Source: Phycisphaerae bacterium
GTDB taxonomy: Bacteria > Planctomycetota > Phycisphaerae > UBA1845 > PWPN01
Assembly (NCBI GenBank): GCA_026647385.1
Contig: JAPKGY010000028.1
Coordinates: 1-11,638, forward strand
Length of the DNA stretch: 11,638 nt
Direction: 5' to 3'
The notes beneath the pieces were generated by a model that saw only the letters and a program-made list of their open reading frames with translations, had not been told where the DNA came from and did not search any database. Below are positions 5,686 through 11,638 of this stretch, piece after piece. How positions within the stretch are numbered: the first letter of the stretch is position 1; every line of letters begins with the position of its first letter. The position numbers were made by a program, and so were the translations under genes.

Positions 5686-7170
5686 ATGAAAATCAATTGG
5701 CCAACGAAAATGTATATCGACGGCAATTGGGTGGCATCCGCCGGCGGCAAGACGCTGCCTTTGGTCAACCCGGCCACGGGTGAAAAACTGACCGAGGTGA
5801 CGCTGGCGGATGCCCGGGACGTTGATGCCGCGGTGACAGCGGCCCGCAAGGCATTCGACGATGGCCCCTGGCCTCGAATGGAACCGCTTGAGCGTGGACG
5901 CTACTTGTGGAAGATGGCTGAGGGGGTTCGCAAACGCTTCGACGAGATGTCGATCACCGATACGCTCAACATGGGCAAGCCGATCCGCGACACGAAGGGC
6001 TGGGACACGCCGGTCTCGATCCAACTGCTGGAAAGCTACGCGGGCCTGGCGGACAAGATCGCCGGCAAGTGCTGGGGCTCGTTCGCCGAAAGCGTGCAGA
6101 TGCAATTGCGCGATCCGGTCGGCGTCGTTGCTTCGATCGCGCCGTGGAACTATCCGCTGACCAACGCGGTCATCAAGATCGCGCCGGCCTTGGCCTGCGG
6201 AAACTGCCTGGTGTTCAAGCCGTCCGAACTGGCACCGCTGACCGCCCTGATGCTGGGCGAAATCGCCGAGGAGATCGGCCTGCCGCCGGGCGTACTGAAC
6301 ATCATCAACGGTTTCGGACACGATGCCGGGGCGACCCTGGTCGCGCATCCCGGGGTCAACAAGGTGAGCTTCACCGGTCGACTCCAGACCGGCGTAGCCA
6401 TCATGAAGGCGGCCGCCGACGGGATCAAAAGCGTTACGCTCGAACTCGGCGGCAAAACGCCGAACGTGATCTTCCCCGATGCCCCGATGGAGAACGTGGT
6501 CAACGACGCCCTCACCAGCATCTTCGTCAACATGGGCCAGGTCTGCGTGGCCGCCTCCCGCCTGATCGTCCACGAAAGCGTTCACGACGAGCTGGTGGAA
6601 CGGCTGGTCGCCAAGGCCGGGACGTTGCGGATCGGCGATCCGATGGACGAGCGGAATCACCTCGGCTGCGTAGCCGTCGCCTCGCATCTCCAGACGATCG
6701 AGCAGTACGTCGCGAAAGCCAAGGCCGAGAAAGCCCGGCTGTGCATCGGCGGAAAACGCCCGGACGATCCCGCGCTGGCCAGGGGAACGTTCTATCTGCC
6801 CACGATCTTCGACCAGGTCACGCCCAACATGACCATTTCGCGCGAGGAGGTCTTCGGGCCGGTACTGGCGGTCCTCAAGTTCAGGACCGACGAGGAAGCC
6901 GTCCGCCTGGCAAACGACAACGAGTTCGGCCTGATGGCCTGCCTCTGGACCAGCGACGCGATCCGCGCCATGCAGGTCGTCCGGCAACTGCGTGCGGGCA
7001 AGGTGGCCGTCAACGGCGGCGGCGCGTTTCGGCCTTCGACACCGATGTGCGGCCGAAAACACAGCGGCATCGGCGCCGACCTCGGCTTCGACGAAGCCAT
7101 CCATGAGTACACCGCCGGCAAGAGCGTCCTCTGGTCGGTCTCGAGGGAGAAGAGTCCATGGCCGGAATAA
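5686..7170 (+). CDS. NAD(P)-dependent aldehyde dehydrogenase
   Basis: Full-length (494 aa) ALDH-superfamily enzyme that oxidises an aldehyde to a carboxylic acid in the cytosol. Landmarks: PWNYPL with Asn155, FKPSELAP with Lys178, general base Glu253 in LELGGKTPNVIF, nucleophile Cys287 in NMGQVCVAASRL, EEVFGPVLAV (387-396) and the terminal KHSGIGADLG. The layout resembles betaine-aldehyde/broad-specificity aldehyde dehydrogenases. Oddity: the cofactor loop normally reading FTGS reads FTGR (Arg232), which may change cofactor handling. ATG 5686 has GGGGTGG just upstream. The stop is inside the next gene (13-bp overlap, 7158-7170), so the ALDH and the PLP enzyme are likely co-translated, suggesting this enzyme consumes an aldehyde that the partner releases. 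The true substrate cannot be read from sequence. Confidence 0.93.
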   Translation: MKINWPTKMYIDGNWVASAGGKTLPLVNPATGEKLTEVTLADARDVDAAVTAARKAFDDGPWPRMEPLERGRYLWKMAEGVRKRFDEMSITDTLNMGKPIRDTKGWDTPVSIQLLESYAGLADKIAGKCWGSFAESVQMQLRDPVGVVASIAPWNYPLTNAVIKIAPALACGNCLVFKPSELAPLTALMLGEIAEEIGLPPGVLNIINGFGHDAGATLVAHPGVNKVSFTGRLQTGVAIMKAAADGIKSVTLELGGKTPNVIFPDAPMENVVNDALTSIFVNMGQVCVAASRLIVHESVHDELVERLVAKAGTLRIGDPMDERNHLGCVAVASHLQTIEQYVAKAKAEKARLCIGGKRPDDPALARGTFYLPTIFDQVTPNMTISREEVFGPVLAVLKFRTDEEAVRLANDNEFGLMACLWTSDAIRAMQVVRQLRAGKVAVNGGGAFRPSTPMCGRKHSGIGADLGFDEAIHEYTAGKSVLWSVSREKSPWPE

Positions 7171-8273
7171 ACTCCGCCGTCGAACGGTCTGCCGTCGGCA
7201 AGCCCATCCAGGACCTCGACACGCCGGCCCTCTGCCTGGATCTCGACCTGTTCGAGTCCAACCTGAAACGAATGGCGGACTACTTCCGCGGCCGATCCGC
7301 CCGCTTGCGACCGCATTTCAAGAACAACAAGTGCTCGCAAATCGCGATGCGGCAGTTGTCAGCCGGTTCAGCGGTCGGTATGACCTGCGCCAAACTCGGG
7401 GAAGCGGAAGTGCTGTCCACCGCCGGCTGTCGCGACATCCTCATCGCCAACCAGATTGTCGGCCCGGACAAGATCGCCCGACTCGTCGAACTCGCCCGGA
7501 CCACACCGACCCTTCGCGTGGCTGTCGATGACCGCGACAATGCGGCCGCCATCGCCGAATCCGCGAGCCGGGCCGGCGTGACCGTCGGCCTGCTGATCGA
7601 AATCGACATCGGCATGGGTCGTTGCGGCGTAGGCGCCGGAGCGCCCGCGCTCGACCTGGCCCGACACATCGTGAAACTGAAGGGCGTCCGCTTCGACGGA
7701 CTCCAGGCGTACGAAGGCCATCTCGTGACCGTGCCGAACCGCGACGAACGCCGCCGCCGCGTTCGCGAGGATCTGGGCAAAGCCGTCGAAACCAGGCGAG
7801 CCATCGAGGCCGCCGGCATCGCCGTCCCAATCATCAGCGGGGGTTCGACCTCGACGTACGACGCGGCCGCTTCGGTCGAAGGCGTGAACGAGATCCAGGC
7901 CGGCACCTACCCCACGATGGACCACATGTACGTGAAACTCGCGCCGGAATTCGCCATCGCCCTGTCCATCGTTTCGCGGGTGATCAGCCGACCCAAGGCC
8001 GGCACCGCCGTGCTCGACACGGGCCTCAAAGGCGCGGGCCACGAGTTCGGCCCGCCGAAGCCCAAAGGTATGCTCGATGCGAACATGTCCATCCATCTCT
8101 CCGAGGAACACTGCACGATCGTGGGCGCCCCCGACTGGAAGGTGGGACAGGCAGTCGAACTCATCCCCAGTCATTCCTGCACGACGTGCAACCTGTACCG
8201 CCGGATCCACGTACACCAAAACAGCCGCATCATCGACGTCTGGCCCATCGAGGCGTCCGGCCGACTGGCGTGA
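7158..8273 (+). CDS. DSD1/D-threonine aldolase-like PLP enzyme (alanine racemase fold)
   Basis: Fold-type III PLP enzyme of 371 aa. Relatives are D-threonine aldolase (D-threonine to glycine plus acetaldehyde), D-3-hydroxyaspartate aldolase and eukaryotic-type D-serine dehydratase. It shows the N-terminal IQDLDTPALCLDLDLFESN, the PLP lysine in LRPHFKNNKC (Lys55), GMTCAKLGEAEVL, IEIDIGMGRCG, a GGSTSTYDAA phosphate-binding segment, and the C-terminal metal motif His339-x-Cys341 in PSHSCTTCNLY, which in this family binds the divalent ion. Most relatives have Lys-Thr-His-Lys around the PLP lysine; here it is Lys-Asn-Asn-Lys. ATG 7158 has GGGAGAAG 5 nt upstream and lies inside the ALDH gene. A D-amino-acid aldolase next to an aldehyde dehydrogenase makes biochemical sense, but a dehydratase or another aldolase activity is equally compatible. 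Confidence 0.88.
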   Translation: MAGINSAVERSAVGKPIQDLDTPALCLDLDLFESNLKRMADYFRGRSARLRPHFKNNKCSQIAMRQLSAGSAVGMTCAKLGEAEVLSTAGCRDILIANQIVGPDKIARLVELARTTPTLRVAVDDRDNAAAIAESASRAGVTVGLLIEIDIGMGRCGVGAGAPALDLARHIVKLKGVRFDGLQAYEGHLVTVPNRDERRRRVREDLGKAVETRRAIEAAGIAVPIISGGSTSTYDAAASVEGVNEIQAGTYPTMDHMYVKLAPEFAIALSIVSRVISRPKAGTAVLDTGLKGAGHEFGPPKPKGMLDANMSIHLSEEHCTIVGAPDWKVGQAVELIPSHSCTTCNLYRRIHVHQNSRIIDVWPIEASGRLA

Positions 8274-8282
8274 TCGCCGGTC
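8263..8282 (+). terminator. Hairpin spanning the stop codon of the PLP enzyme gene
   Basis: GACTGGCG pairs with CGCCGGTC (8 bp with one G-T wobble); the TGAT loop contains the TGA stop. It is the only strong stem at the end of the plus-strand unit, but it has no following U tract, so termination is uncertain. Confidence 0.3.
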
Positions 8283-8325
8283 AGAATTCGGAACGACACC
8301 AGCCGCACCGTATGTGTAACGCGCC

Positions 8326-8390
8326 CTCACCTGCGGAGGGATGCCTGCACCACAAGGGCCGGACGAAACCGGCTGGCCGAAAACGGCACT
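8326..8390 (-). repeat. Dispersed intergenic repeat, copy B
   Basis: Second copy of the element at 1832-1888, here on the minus strand and 65 bp long. It starts exactly 20 nt after the rnpA stop, the same offset as copy A from its gene. The extra 8 bases (CGGCCCTT, 8361-8354) complete a GCCGG/CCGGC hairpin with loop TTTCGT that copy A lacks. The first hairpin is GCCG-TTTT-CGGC, with the same stem as copy A. The 3' part CCCTC-CGCAGGT-GAGGG forms a 5-bp stem here, but only three of those pairs are kept in copy A. Confidence 0.75.
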
Positions 8391-8410
8391 CGAGTCTCCA
8401 TTCTCGGTTC

Positions 8411-8779
8411 TCAGCTTCTCAGCTTATCGAGCAAGCGTGCGCCGAGTTGGCGAATCGACTGCTGGAGTTGGTCGACCGTCGGTTCGGGCCCTGGCCGGAG
8501 GATCAGGACCCAGTCCGTGTGTGCGGGCAATTCGAGCCGAATCCTGCGAAAAGCCTCGCGAACGAGCCGCTTGCGGCGATTGCGCTGGACGGCGGACCCC
8601 ACTGCTCTGGCGGCGGCAATACCCAGCCGCGCGTGTTCCGCCGATCCGCGGCAGGCGAACAGGGTGATCCACCCGTCGGAGGCCCGCAGCCGAGACTGGA
8701 ACACGCGGTCGAAGTCGCGTTTTGCGCGGAGTCGAACGGTACGAGGGAAGGTCAGCCGTGGGCGGGAATCACCGGTCAT
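8411..8779 (-). CDS. rnpA: Ribonuclease P protein component
   Basis: The 122-aa protein subunit of RNase P, which helps the catalytic RNA remove 5' leaders from pre-tRNAs. The N-terminal LRAKRDFDRVFQSR and the RNR helix VGSAVQRNRRKRLVREAFR (60-78) are diagnostic, and the length is normal. The start at ATG 8779 is fixed by an in-frame TAA only four codons upstream. No Shine-Dalgarno is visible; a consensus TATAAT lies 8 nt before the ATG. The usual upstream partner rpmH (ribosomal protein L34) is absent: only 119 bp separate this start from the divergent mazG-like gene. Nor do yidD or yidC follow; downstream is the repeat and then a convergent gene. rnpA therefore stands alone here. Confidence 0.95.
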   Translation of the reverse strand: MTGDSRPRLTFPRTVRLRAKRDFDRVFQSRLRASDGWITLFACRGSAEHARLGIAAARAVGSAVQRNRRKRLVREAFRRIRLELPAHTDWVLILRPGPEPTVDQLQQSIRQLGARLLDKLRS

Positions 8780-8787
8780 ATCGCCTG

Positions 8788-8793
8788 ATTATA
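8788..8793 (-). promoter_or_regulatory. Consensus -10 box (TATAAT) for rnpA
   Basis: A perfect TATAAT on the minus strand ends 8 nt before the rnpA ATG, so transcription would begin within about 0-2 nt of the start codon, giving a leaderless or nearly leaderless mRNA. No convincing -35 hexamer is found at 16-18 bp spacing. Confidence 0.5.
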
Positions 8794-8865
8794 CCGAAAT
8801 GCCGGGAACGTGCCGGTTTGCTCCGTCGGCCAGGGGCGGATATTCTGGGGCCCGTGACCGTTTCG

Positions 8866-8885
8866 GCGGTTCCGCGATGAACCGC
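8866..8885 (+). promoter_or_regulatory. Perfect 7-bp inverted repeat upstream of the mazG-like gene
   Basis: GCGGTTC (8866-8872) and GAACCGC (8879-8885) flank a CGCGAT loop, ending 13 nt before the ATG at 8899. It could be an operator or a leader hairpin; nothing distinguishes these. Confidence 0.35.
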
Positions 8886-8898
8886 GTGGGTGGGTGGC

Positions 8899-9195
8899 AT
8901 GTACCTGCGCGACTTCCAGCAATTGATCGAGAAGATGTACTCGCACAAAGACCGCGCGCGGGGGCCGGCGGGTACATTCGTCTGGCTTGTGGAAGAGATC
9001 GGGGAACTGGCGGCGGCCATCGGCGACAACAAGGACCGGGCCAACCTCGAGGAGGAGTTCGCCGACGTGATGGCCTGGATCGCCACGCTGGCCAACGTGA
9101 TGGACGTCGACCTGACCCGGGCCCTGGAGGCCAAATACGGGACCGGCTGCCCGGGCTGCGGCAAAATGGTCTGTACCTGCAACGAGAAACCGTGA
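8899..9195 (+). CDS. MazG-like nucleotide pyrophosphohydrolase with C-terminal Cys knuckle
   Basis: A small (98 aa) all-alpha NTP pyrophosphohydrolase of the MazG/dUTPase superfamily; such enzymes cleave (d)NTPs to the monophosphate and pyrophosphate in nucleotide-pool cleaning. Motif EExxE is Glu32-Glu33-Glu36 (WLVEEIGELAAA), followed by ExxD at Glu53-Asp56 (EEEFADVMAW), the Mg2+ ligands. After the domain comes GTGCPGCGKMVCTC with Cys84, 87, 92 and 94, a likely zinc knuckle not found in E. coli MazG. ATG 8899 is chosen; a GTG at 8890 in the same frame would add three residues. Only G-rich sequence stands in for a ribosome site. It diverges from rnpA and is followed after 23 bp by a small exported-protein gene. 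The natural substrate is unknown. Confidence 0.85.
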   Translation: MYLRDFQQLIEKMYSHKDRARGPAGTFVWLVEEIGELAAAIGDNKDRANLEEEFADVMAWIATLANVMDVDLTRALEAKYGTGCPGCGKMVCTCNEKP

Positions 9196-9218
9196 GGCCC
9201 TCTCACCGAGGATCGCGT

Positions 9219-9428
9219 ATGCGTAAGATAAAGAAGAAACTGATGACCGCCATGGCCATCGCGAGTATGGGGACCTGCGCGAACTTCCTGGATGGGTGCA
9301 TCGCGCGGTATCAGACCGAACTGGAGGTCCTGGCGGCCCCGGAGTCCAACCCGACGCTGCTCAACGACAGCTTTCTCGTGGACCGGTTCGGTCCACAGAT
9401 CATCGAGTTTTTCCAGGATTGGTGGTAG
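9219..9428 (+). CDS. Hypothetical 69-aa exported protein
   Basis: Unrecognised family. The start MRKIKKKLMTAMAIASMG is a basic plus hydrophobic signal-like segment, followed by two cysteines (Cys20 in MGTC, Cys27 in FLDGC), either of which might act in a poor lipobox. The rest is acidic and ends FFQDWW; the LLNDSFLVDRFGPQIIEFFQDWW tail looks like an amphipathic helix. ATG 9219 is preceded by GAGGAT 7 nt upstream, only 23 bp after the mazG-like stop, so the two may share a transcript. The longer in-frame reading from 8517 runs antisense to rnpA and is not real. Cys-bearing tiny exported proteins are common in planctomycete-like genomes, but no function is known to me. Confidence 0.6.
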   Translation: MRKIKKKLMTAMAIASMGTCANFLDGCIARYQTELEVLAAPESNPTLLNDSFLVDRFGPQIIEFFQDWW

Positions 9429-9480
9429 CCCGCCCGGACAGCACGGGCAAGCGCGTTTCACCCTCGGATGCGACGGTACA

Positions 9481-9492
9481 GAGCCGCGGCTC
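9481..9492. promoter_or_regulatory. 12-bp perfect palindrome upstream of the TMTC-like gene
   Basis: GAGCCGCGGCTC is perfectly self-complementary and sits 75 bp before the gene start at 9567. The 138-bp gap also holds a weak GCCCG/CGGGC hairpin right after the small gene (9432-9448). Either may be an operator or part of a terminator; in GC-rich DNA chance is also possible. Confidence 0.25.
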
Positions 9493-9566
9493 CTTAACAC
9501 CCGATCGGACACTTTGAGATGGATGGGATACTCCCGCGAACGAGCACCGCTTCCTGAAAGGAGCCT

Positions 9567-11105
9567 GTGTTGCGGAGCGATTGGAGTGGCCGGGTCTGTT
9601 GTGTGATGTGCGGAGCGGTCGGGGTGACGGCCTTCTGGCCGACAGGGGAGAATGATTTCGTCTACGATGACACCGCGATCGTCAAAGAGAACTGGATCGT
9701 CAGAGACCCGGACACCTGGTATCGTTTCCTGCTGACCTCCTATTGGCCGCCCAAGAGCCCGGACGAGCGGCGCCGGGCCGGCGGTGATGTCCTCTACCGC
9801 CCTCTCGCCATCGGAGCGTTTCGCCTGCAATACCTCATTCACGGCGGCAGCGCGCGGGGGTACCATCGGGTCAATACGCTCCTGCACGGACTGGCGAGCG
9901 CGACGGCCTGCGCCGTCGCCTGGCGCGTCTGGAACAGGATAGCCGCAGGCCTGGCGGCGGGTCTGCTGTTCGCCGCCCATCCCCTGCATGCGGATGCCGT
10001 CGCGCCCATTGTCGGACTGAGCGAACTGCTGGCCGCTGTTTTCGTGCTGTGGCTCGTCCTCCGGCACTTGCGGGCAGGTCCCTTGGCTGGAGCCGCTCTC
10101 GCGCGTTTCCACGTCGGCAGCGCCCTGCTGTTCGCCGCCGCCATCGCCGCGAAGGAGCACGCCCTCCTGGCCTGGCCGATCATCCTAATGATCGACGTAC
10201 GAAACAGCCCTTTCGCGGGATCGTCGACATCACAGCGCGGACGCCCATGGCGGGCCTGGGCGGACTATCTGGGCAAGAGGGGCCATATCGGTTTTGCGTT
10301 CGCAGCCACCACGTTTTTCTGGTTTCGGTTTTACGTTTTCGGCCAGTTTGTCCGCATGCCTCCCGCGGACCAGGCGCTGTGGGCAAACCCGCTGGCCGCC
10401 GGGGGATGGCTGGAGCATCTCTTGAGTCCGTTTCGACTGCTCTGGTTGACGGGGCGATTGTTGGTCGATCCTTCATCGCTGTGCCCGCTCTGGGGCCCCG
10501 ACGGCCTGGTCCTGCCGGAGAGTCTGCGGGAGATCGACGTGTGGCTCGGGTTGATGCTTGCGATGGTGCTGCTGGCCGCCGCCATCAGGAGCGTGCGGAA
10601 TCGCGGGCCGGCCGCCGTCGGGTTGCTCGGCTTCATCCTGTTCATGCTCATCCCGCTGCACATTATTCCGACCGCCAGTTGGTTCTTCGCCGAACGCTGG
10701 CTTTATCTGCCCTCGGCTTTCCTTCTCATCGCTCTTGCGGGAATCGCGCGAGCACGTCCCCGGTCCAGCGCGATTGCAGCCGTCTGTCTTGCCGCGATCC
10801 TGCTCCCCTGCACGTGGTCGTATGCGCGGGCATGGCATGACGACGAATCGCTGAATACCACCGTGCTTCGCCGTCAGCCGGACAGTTTTCAGGCGGCCAA
10901 GAACCTCGGTGCCCTGCGCCTCAGACAGAAGCGGTACGAGGATGCCCTCAGGATCGGCCTCGAAATGAAGGACAGGTTTCCCGACGCCTGGCAGCCCTGG
11001 CAAATCCTCCATGAATCGCATCAGGCCCTGGGAAACGCCGGACAGGCTGAGCAGGCCAAAGCCGAGCGCGACGAGAGGGCGATGCGCGCGTTTCACGCAC
11101 GGTAG
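9567..11105 (+). CDS. TMTC/DUF1736-like polytopic membrane protein with C-terminal TPR-like region
   Basis: A 512-aa multi-spanning protein resembling the TMTC (protein O-mannosyltransferase-like) GT-C family. Near the N-terminus, NDFVYDDTAIVKEN carries the Asp34-Asp35 pair used by GT-C enzymes after the first membrane segment. GGDVLYRPLAI and GYHRVNTLLHGL (93-116 region) are family-typical, as is the FYVFGQFVRMPPADQ...NPLA loop and the SWFFAERWLYLPSAFLL segment near 390. Many hydrophobic stretches, about ten or more, separate them. The tail (DSFQAAKNLGALRLRQKRYEDALRIG onward) looks like one or two TPR units. Likely role: transfer of a lipid-linked sugar to secreted or surface proteins. The start is GTG 9567 or TTG 9570; AAAGGAG ends 3 nt before the GTG and 6 nt before the TTG, so TTG may be the true start. 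Confidence 0.8.
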   Translation: MLRSDWSGRVCCVMCGAVGVTAFWPTGENDFVYDDTAIVKENWIVRDPDTWYRFLLTSYWPPKSPDERRRAGGDVLYRPLAIGAFRLQYLIHGGSARGYHRVNTLLHGLASATACAVAWRVWNRIAAGLAAGLLFAAHPLHADAVAPIVGLSELLAAVFVLWLVLRHLRAGPLAGAALARFHVGSALLFAAAIAAKEHALLAWPIILMIDVRNSPFAGSSTSQRGRPWRAWADYLGKRGHIGFAFAATTFFWFRFYVFGQFVRMPPADQALWANPLAAGGWLEHLLSPFRLLWLTGRLLVDPSSLCPLWGPDGLVLPESLREIDVWLGLMLAMVLLAAAIRSVRNRGPAAVGLLGFILFMLIPLHIIPTASWFFAERWLYLPSAFLLIALAGIARARPRSSAIAAVCLAAILLPCTWSYARAWHDDESLNTTVLRRQPDSFQAAKNLGALRLRQKRYEDALRIGLEMKDRFPDAWQPWQILHESHQALGNAGQAEQAKAERDERAMRAFHAR

Positions 11106-11116
11106 CGGAGGCGCGG

Positions 11117-11638
11117 TTACGAACTCAAACCGTCCGATTGCATCCGTTGGAGTGCCGCGGGCTCCGGAGGGACAACCGGAGCGTGCGCGGGCGGTGTCGG
11201 CGTGCTGCTGTAATCGTCGATCAGCGATTCGCGGATGATGATCTCGACGCGCCGATTGTCTCCCGGACGAGCGGGTTCCTGCCGCCGGGTCTGGATCGGC
11301 TCGGAGTCGCCGACCGCCACCAGTCGAATCGTGCGCACGTCGACGCCTCGGGCGACGAGTTCCTCAGCCACCCGACCGGCCCGCTCGTACGACAGCTTCC
11401 AGGCATCCCGAAAAGTCCAGTCGTTGGGCCTGGGGGCATCGGCCGCGTGACCGCGGATCTCGACCTTGTTGCGATGGCCGCGAAGGTGCTCGCCGATCTG
11501 ATTCAGCGCGCGTTTGCCTTCCTCGGTGAGTTGAGCCGAGAAAGGCTCGAAAAGAATCGGCCCGCCCAGGGTGATCTCCATTCCGTCGCGAATCCGCCGC
11601 AGGCGGAAACTCTCCCCCTCCATGCCCTCCTCGCGGGT
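11117..11638 (-). CDS. MotB/OmpA-family peptidoglycan-binding protein, C-terminal part
   Basis: Reads off the right window edge, so only the last 173 residues are present. It holds an OmpA-like peptidoglycan-binding domain: GGPILFEPFSAQLTEEGKRALNQIG, VEIRGHAAD, LSYERAGRVAEELVARGVD, IRLVAVGDSEP and PGDNRRVEIII with the conserved Asp/Arg pair. The GHAADAPRPND...AWKLSYERA form matches MotB-type stator proteins rather than outer-membrane OmpA or Pal, but the membrane helix that would prove MotB is outside. An internal ATG at 11623 has GAGGAGG only 2 nt upstream and codons before it remain open, so it is probably not the start. A Pro-rich tail (STPTPPAHAPVVPPEP) follows the domain. It converges with the TMTC-like gene 11 bp away. 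Confidence 0.8.
   Translation of the reverse strand, partial: TREEGMEGESFRLRRIRDGMEITLGGPILFEPFSAQLTEEGKRALNQIGEHLRGHRNKVEIRGHAADAPRPNDWTFRDAWKLSYERAGRVAEELVARGVDVRTIRLVAVGDSEPIQTRRQEPARPGDNRRVEIIIRESLIDDYSSTPTPPAHAPVVPPEPAALQRMQSDGLSS

Noticed and set aside
5578..7104. Long open frame (508 codons) antisense to the ALDH gene
   Set aside because: It mirrors codon bias of the GC-rich ALDH gene on the other strand, has no recognisable motif, and the ALDH on the plus strand has a complete active site.
2508..8273. Reading the island as an L-fucose/L-rhamnose oxidative pathway
   Set aside because: The enolase-superfamily enzyme has the two-lysine NSAR/OSBS arrangement, not the His-type sugar-acid dehydratase one, and no KDPG/KDF-type aldolase is present.
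7368..8330. 320-codon frame antisense to the PLP enzyme gene
   Set aside because: Shadow of the real gene; no ribosome site or motif, and it would run through repeat copy B's neighbourhood.
8769..10160. 463-codon minus-strand frame across the mazG-like, small-protein and TMTC-like genes
   Set aside because: Crosses three convincing plus-strand genes and gives a Gln/Arg-rich product without motifs.
1..11638. CRISPR arrays, tRNA/rRNA genes, transposases or phage genes
   Set aside because: None seen: no regularly spaced direct repeats, no tRNA cloverleaf in the gaps and no mobile-element protein; the only dispersed repeat is the two-copy intergenic element.

Overview
The window is a GC-rich bacterial chromosome segment, broken only by a short AT-rich stretch at about 2281-2345. 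The gene mix includes a MotB/OmpA-type protein, a TMTC-like (DUF1736) mannosyltransferase-type membrane protein with a C-terminal TPR-like tail, a MazG-type protein with a Cys knuckle, Tyr/Gly-rich and other tiny exported proteins, and a DSD1/D-threonine-aldolase-type enzyme. It suggests a member of the Planctomycetota (Phycisphaerae-like). That placement is inferred from protein style; no rRNA or other marker is present.

Region by region. 1-1164: the 3' end of a cobalt/nickel ECF transporter operon (cbiQ fragment, then cbiO, joined by a 4-bp ATGA overlap). 1209-1811: a single-domain SIS sugar-phosphate isomerase, probably arabinose-5-phosphate isomerase, the first step to Kdo. 1812-1954: intergenic, with copy A of a dispersed repeat. 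1955-2206 (minus): a very Tyr/Gly-rich putative lipoprotein, preceded by a leader that may be an attenuator. 2508-8273: a metabolic island. An SDR oxidoreductase and an amidohydrolase (minus strand, 4-bp overlap) diverge from an o-succinylbenzoate synthase/N-acylamino-acid racemase-family enzyme, an aldehyde dehydrogenase and a D-threonine-aldolase/D-serine-dehydratase-like PLP enzyme (plus strand; the last two overlap by 13 bp). 8411-8779 (minus): rnpA without its usual rpmH neighbour, followed by copy B of the repeat. 8899-9428: a MazG-like pyrophosphohydrolase and a 69-aa exported protein. 9567-11105: the TMTC-like protein. 11117-11638 (minus): the C-terminal part of a MotB/OmpA-like protein, cut by the window edge.

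Working together: the island reads as a catabolic or amino-acid-interconversion cassette. An epimerase/cycloisomerase of the muconate-lactonizing enolase branch, a PLP enzyme that cleaves or deaminates D-amino acids, an aldehyde dehydrogenase that could oxidise the released aldehyde, an SDR and a hydrolase sit in two divergent transcription units. Individual families are firm; the pathway and substrate are not.

The most unexpected signal is a pair of roughly 60-bp intergenic elements (1832-1888 plus; 8326-8390 minus). They match at 49 of 57 aligned positions apart from one 8-nt indel, and each begins exactly 20 nt after the stop codon of the gene on its own strand (the isomerase gene and rnpA). 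A Tyr-rich lipoprotein with a possible terminator/anti-Shine-Dalgarno switch, and two genes (rnpA and the amidohydrolase) with a -10-like box almost touching the start codon, are also worth following up.
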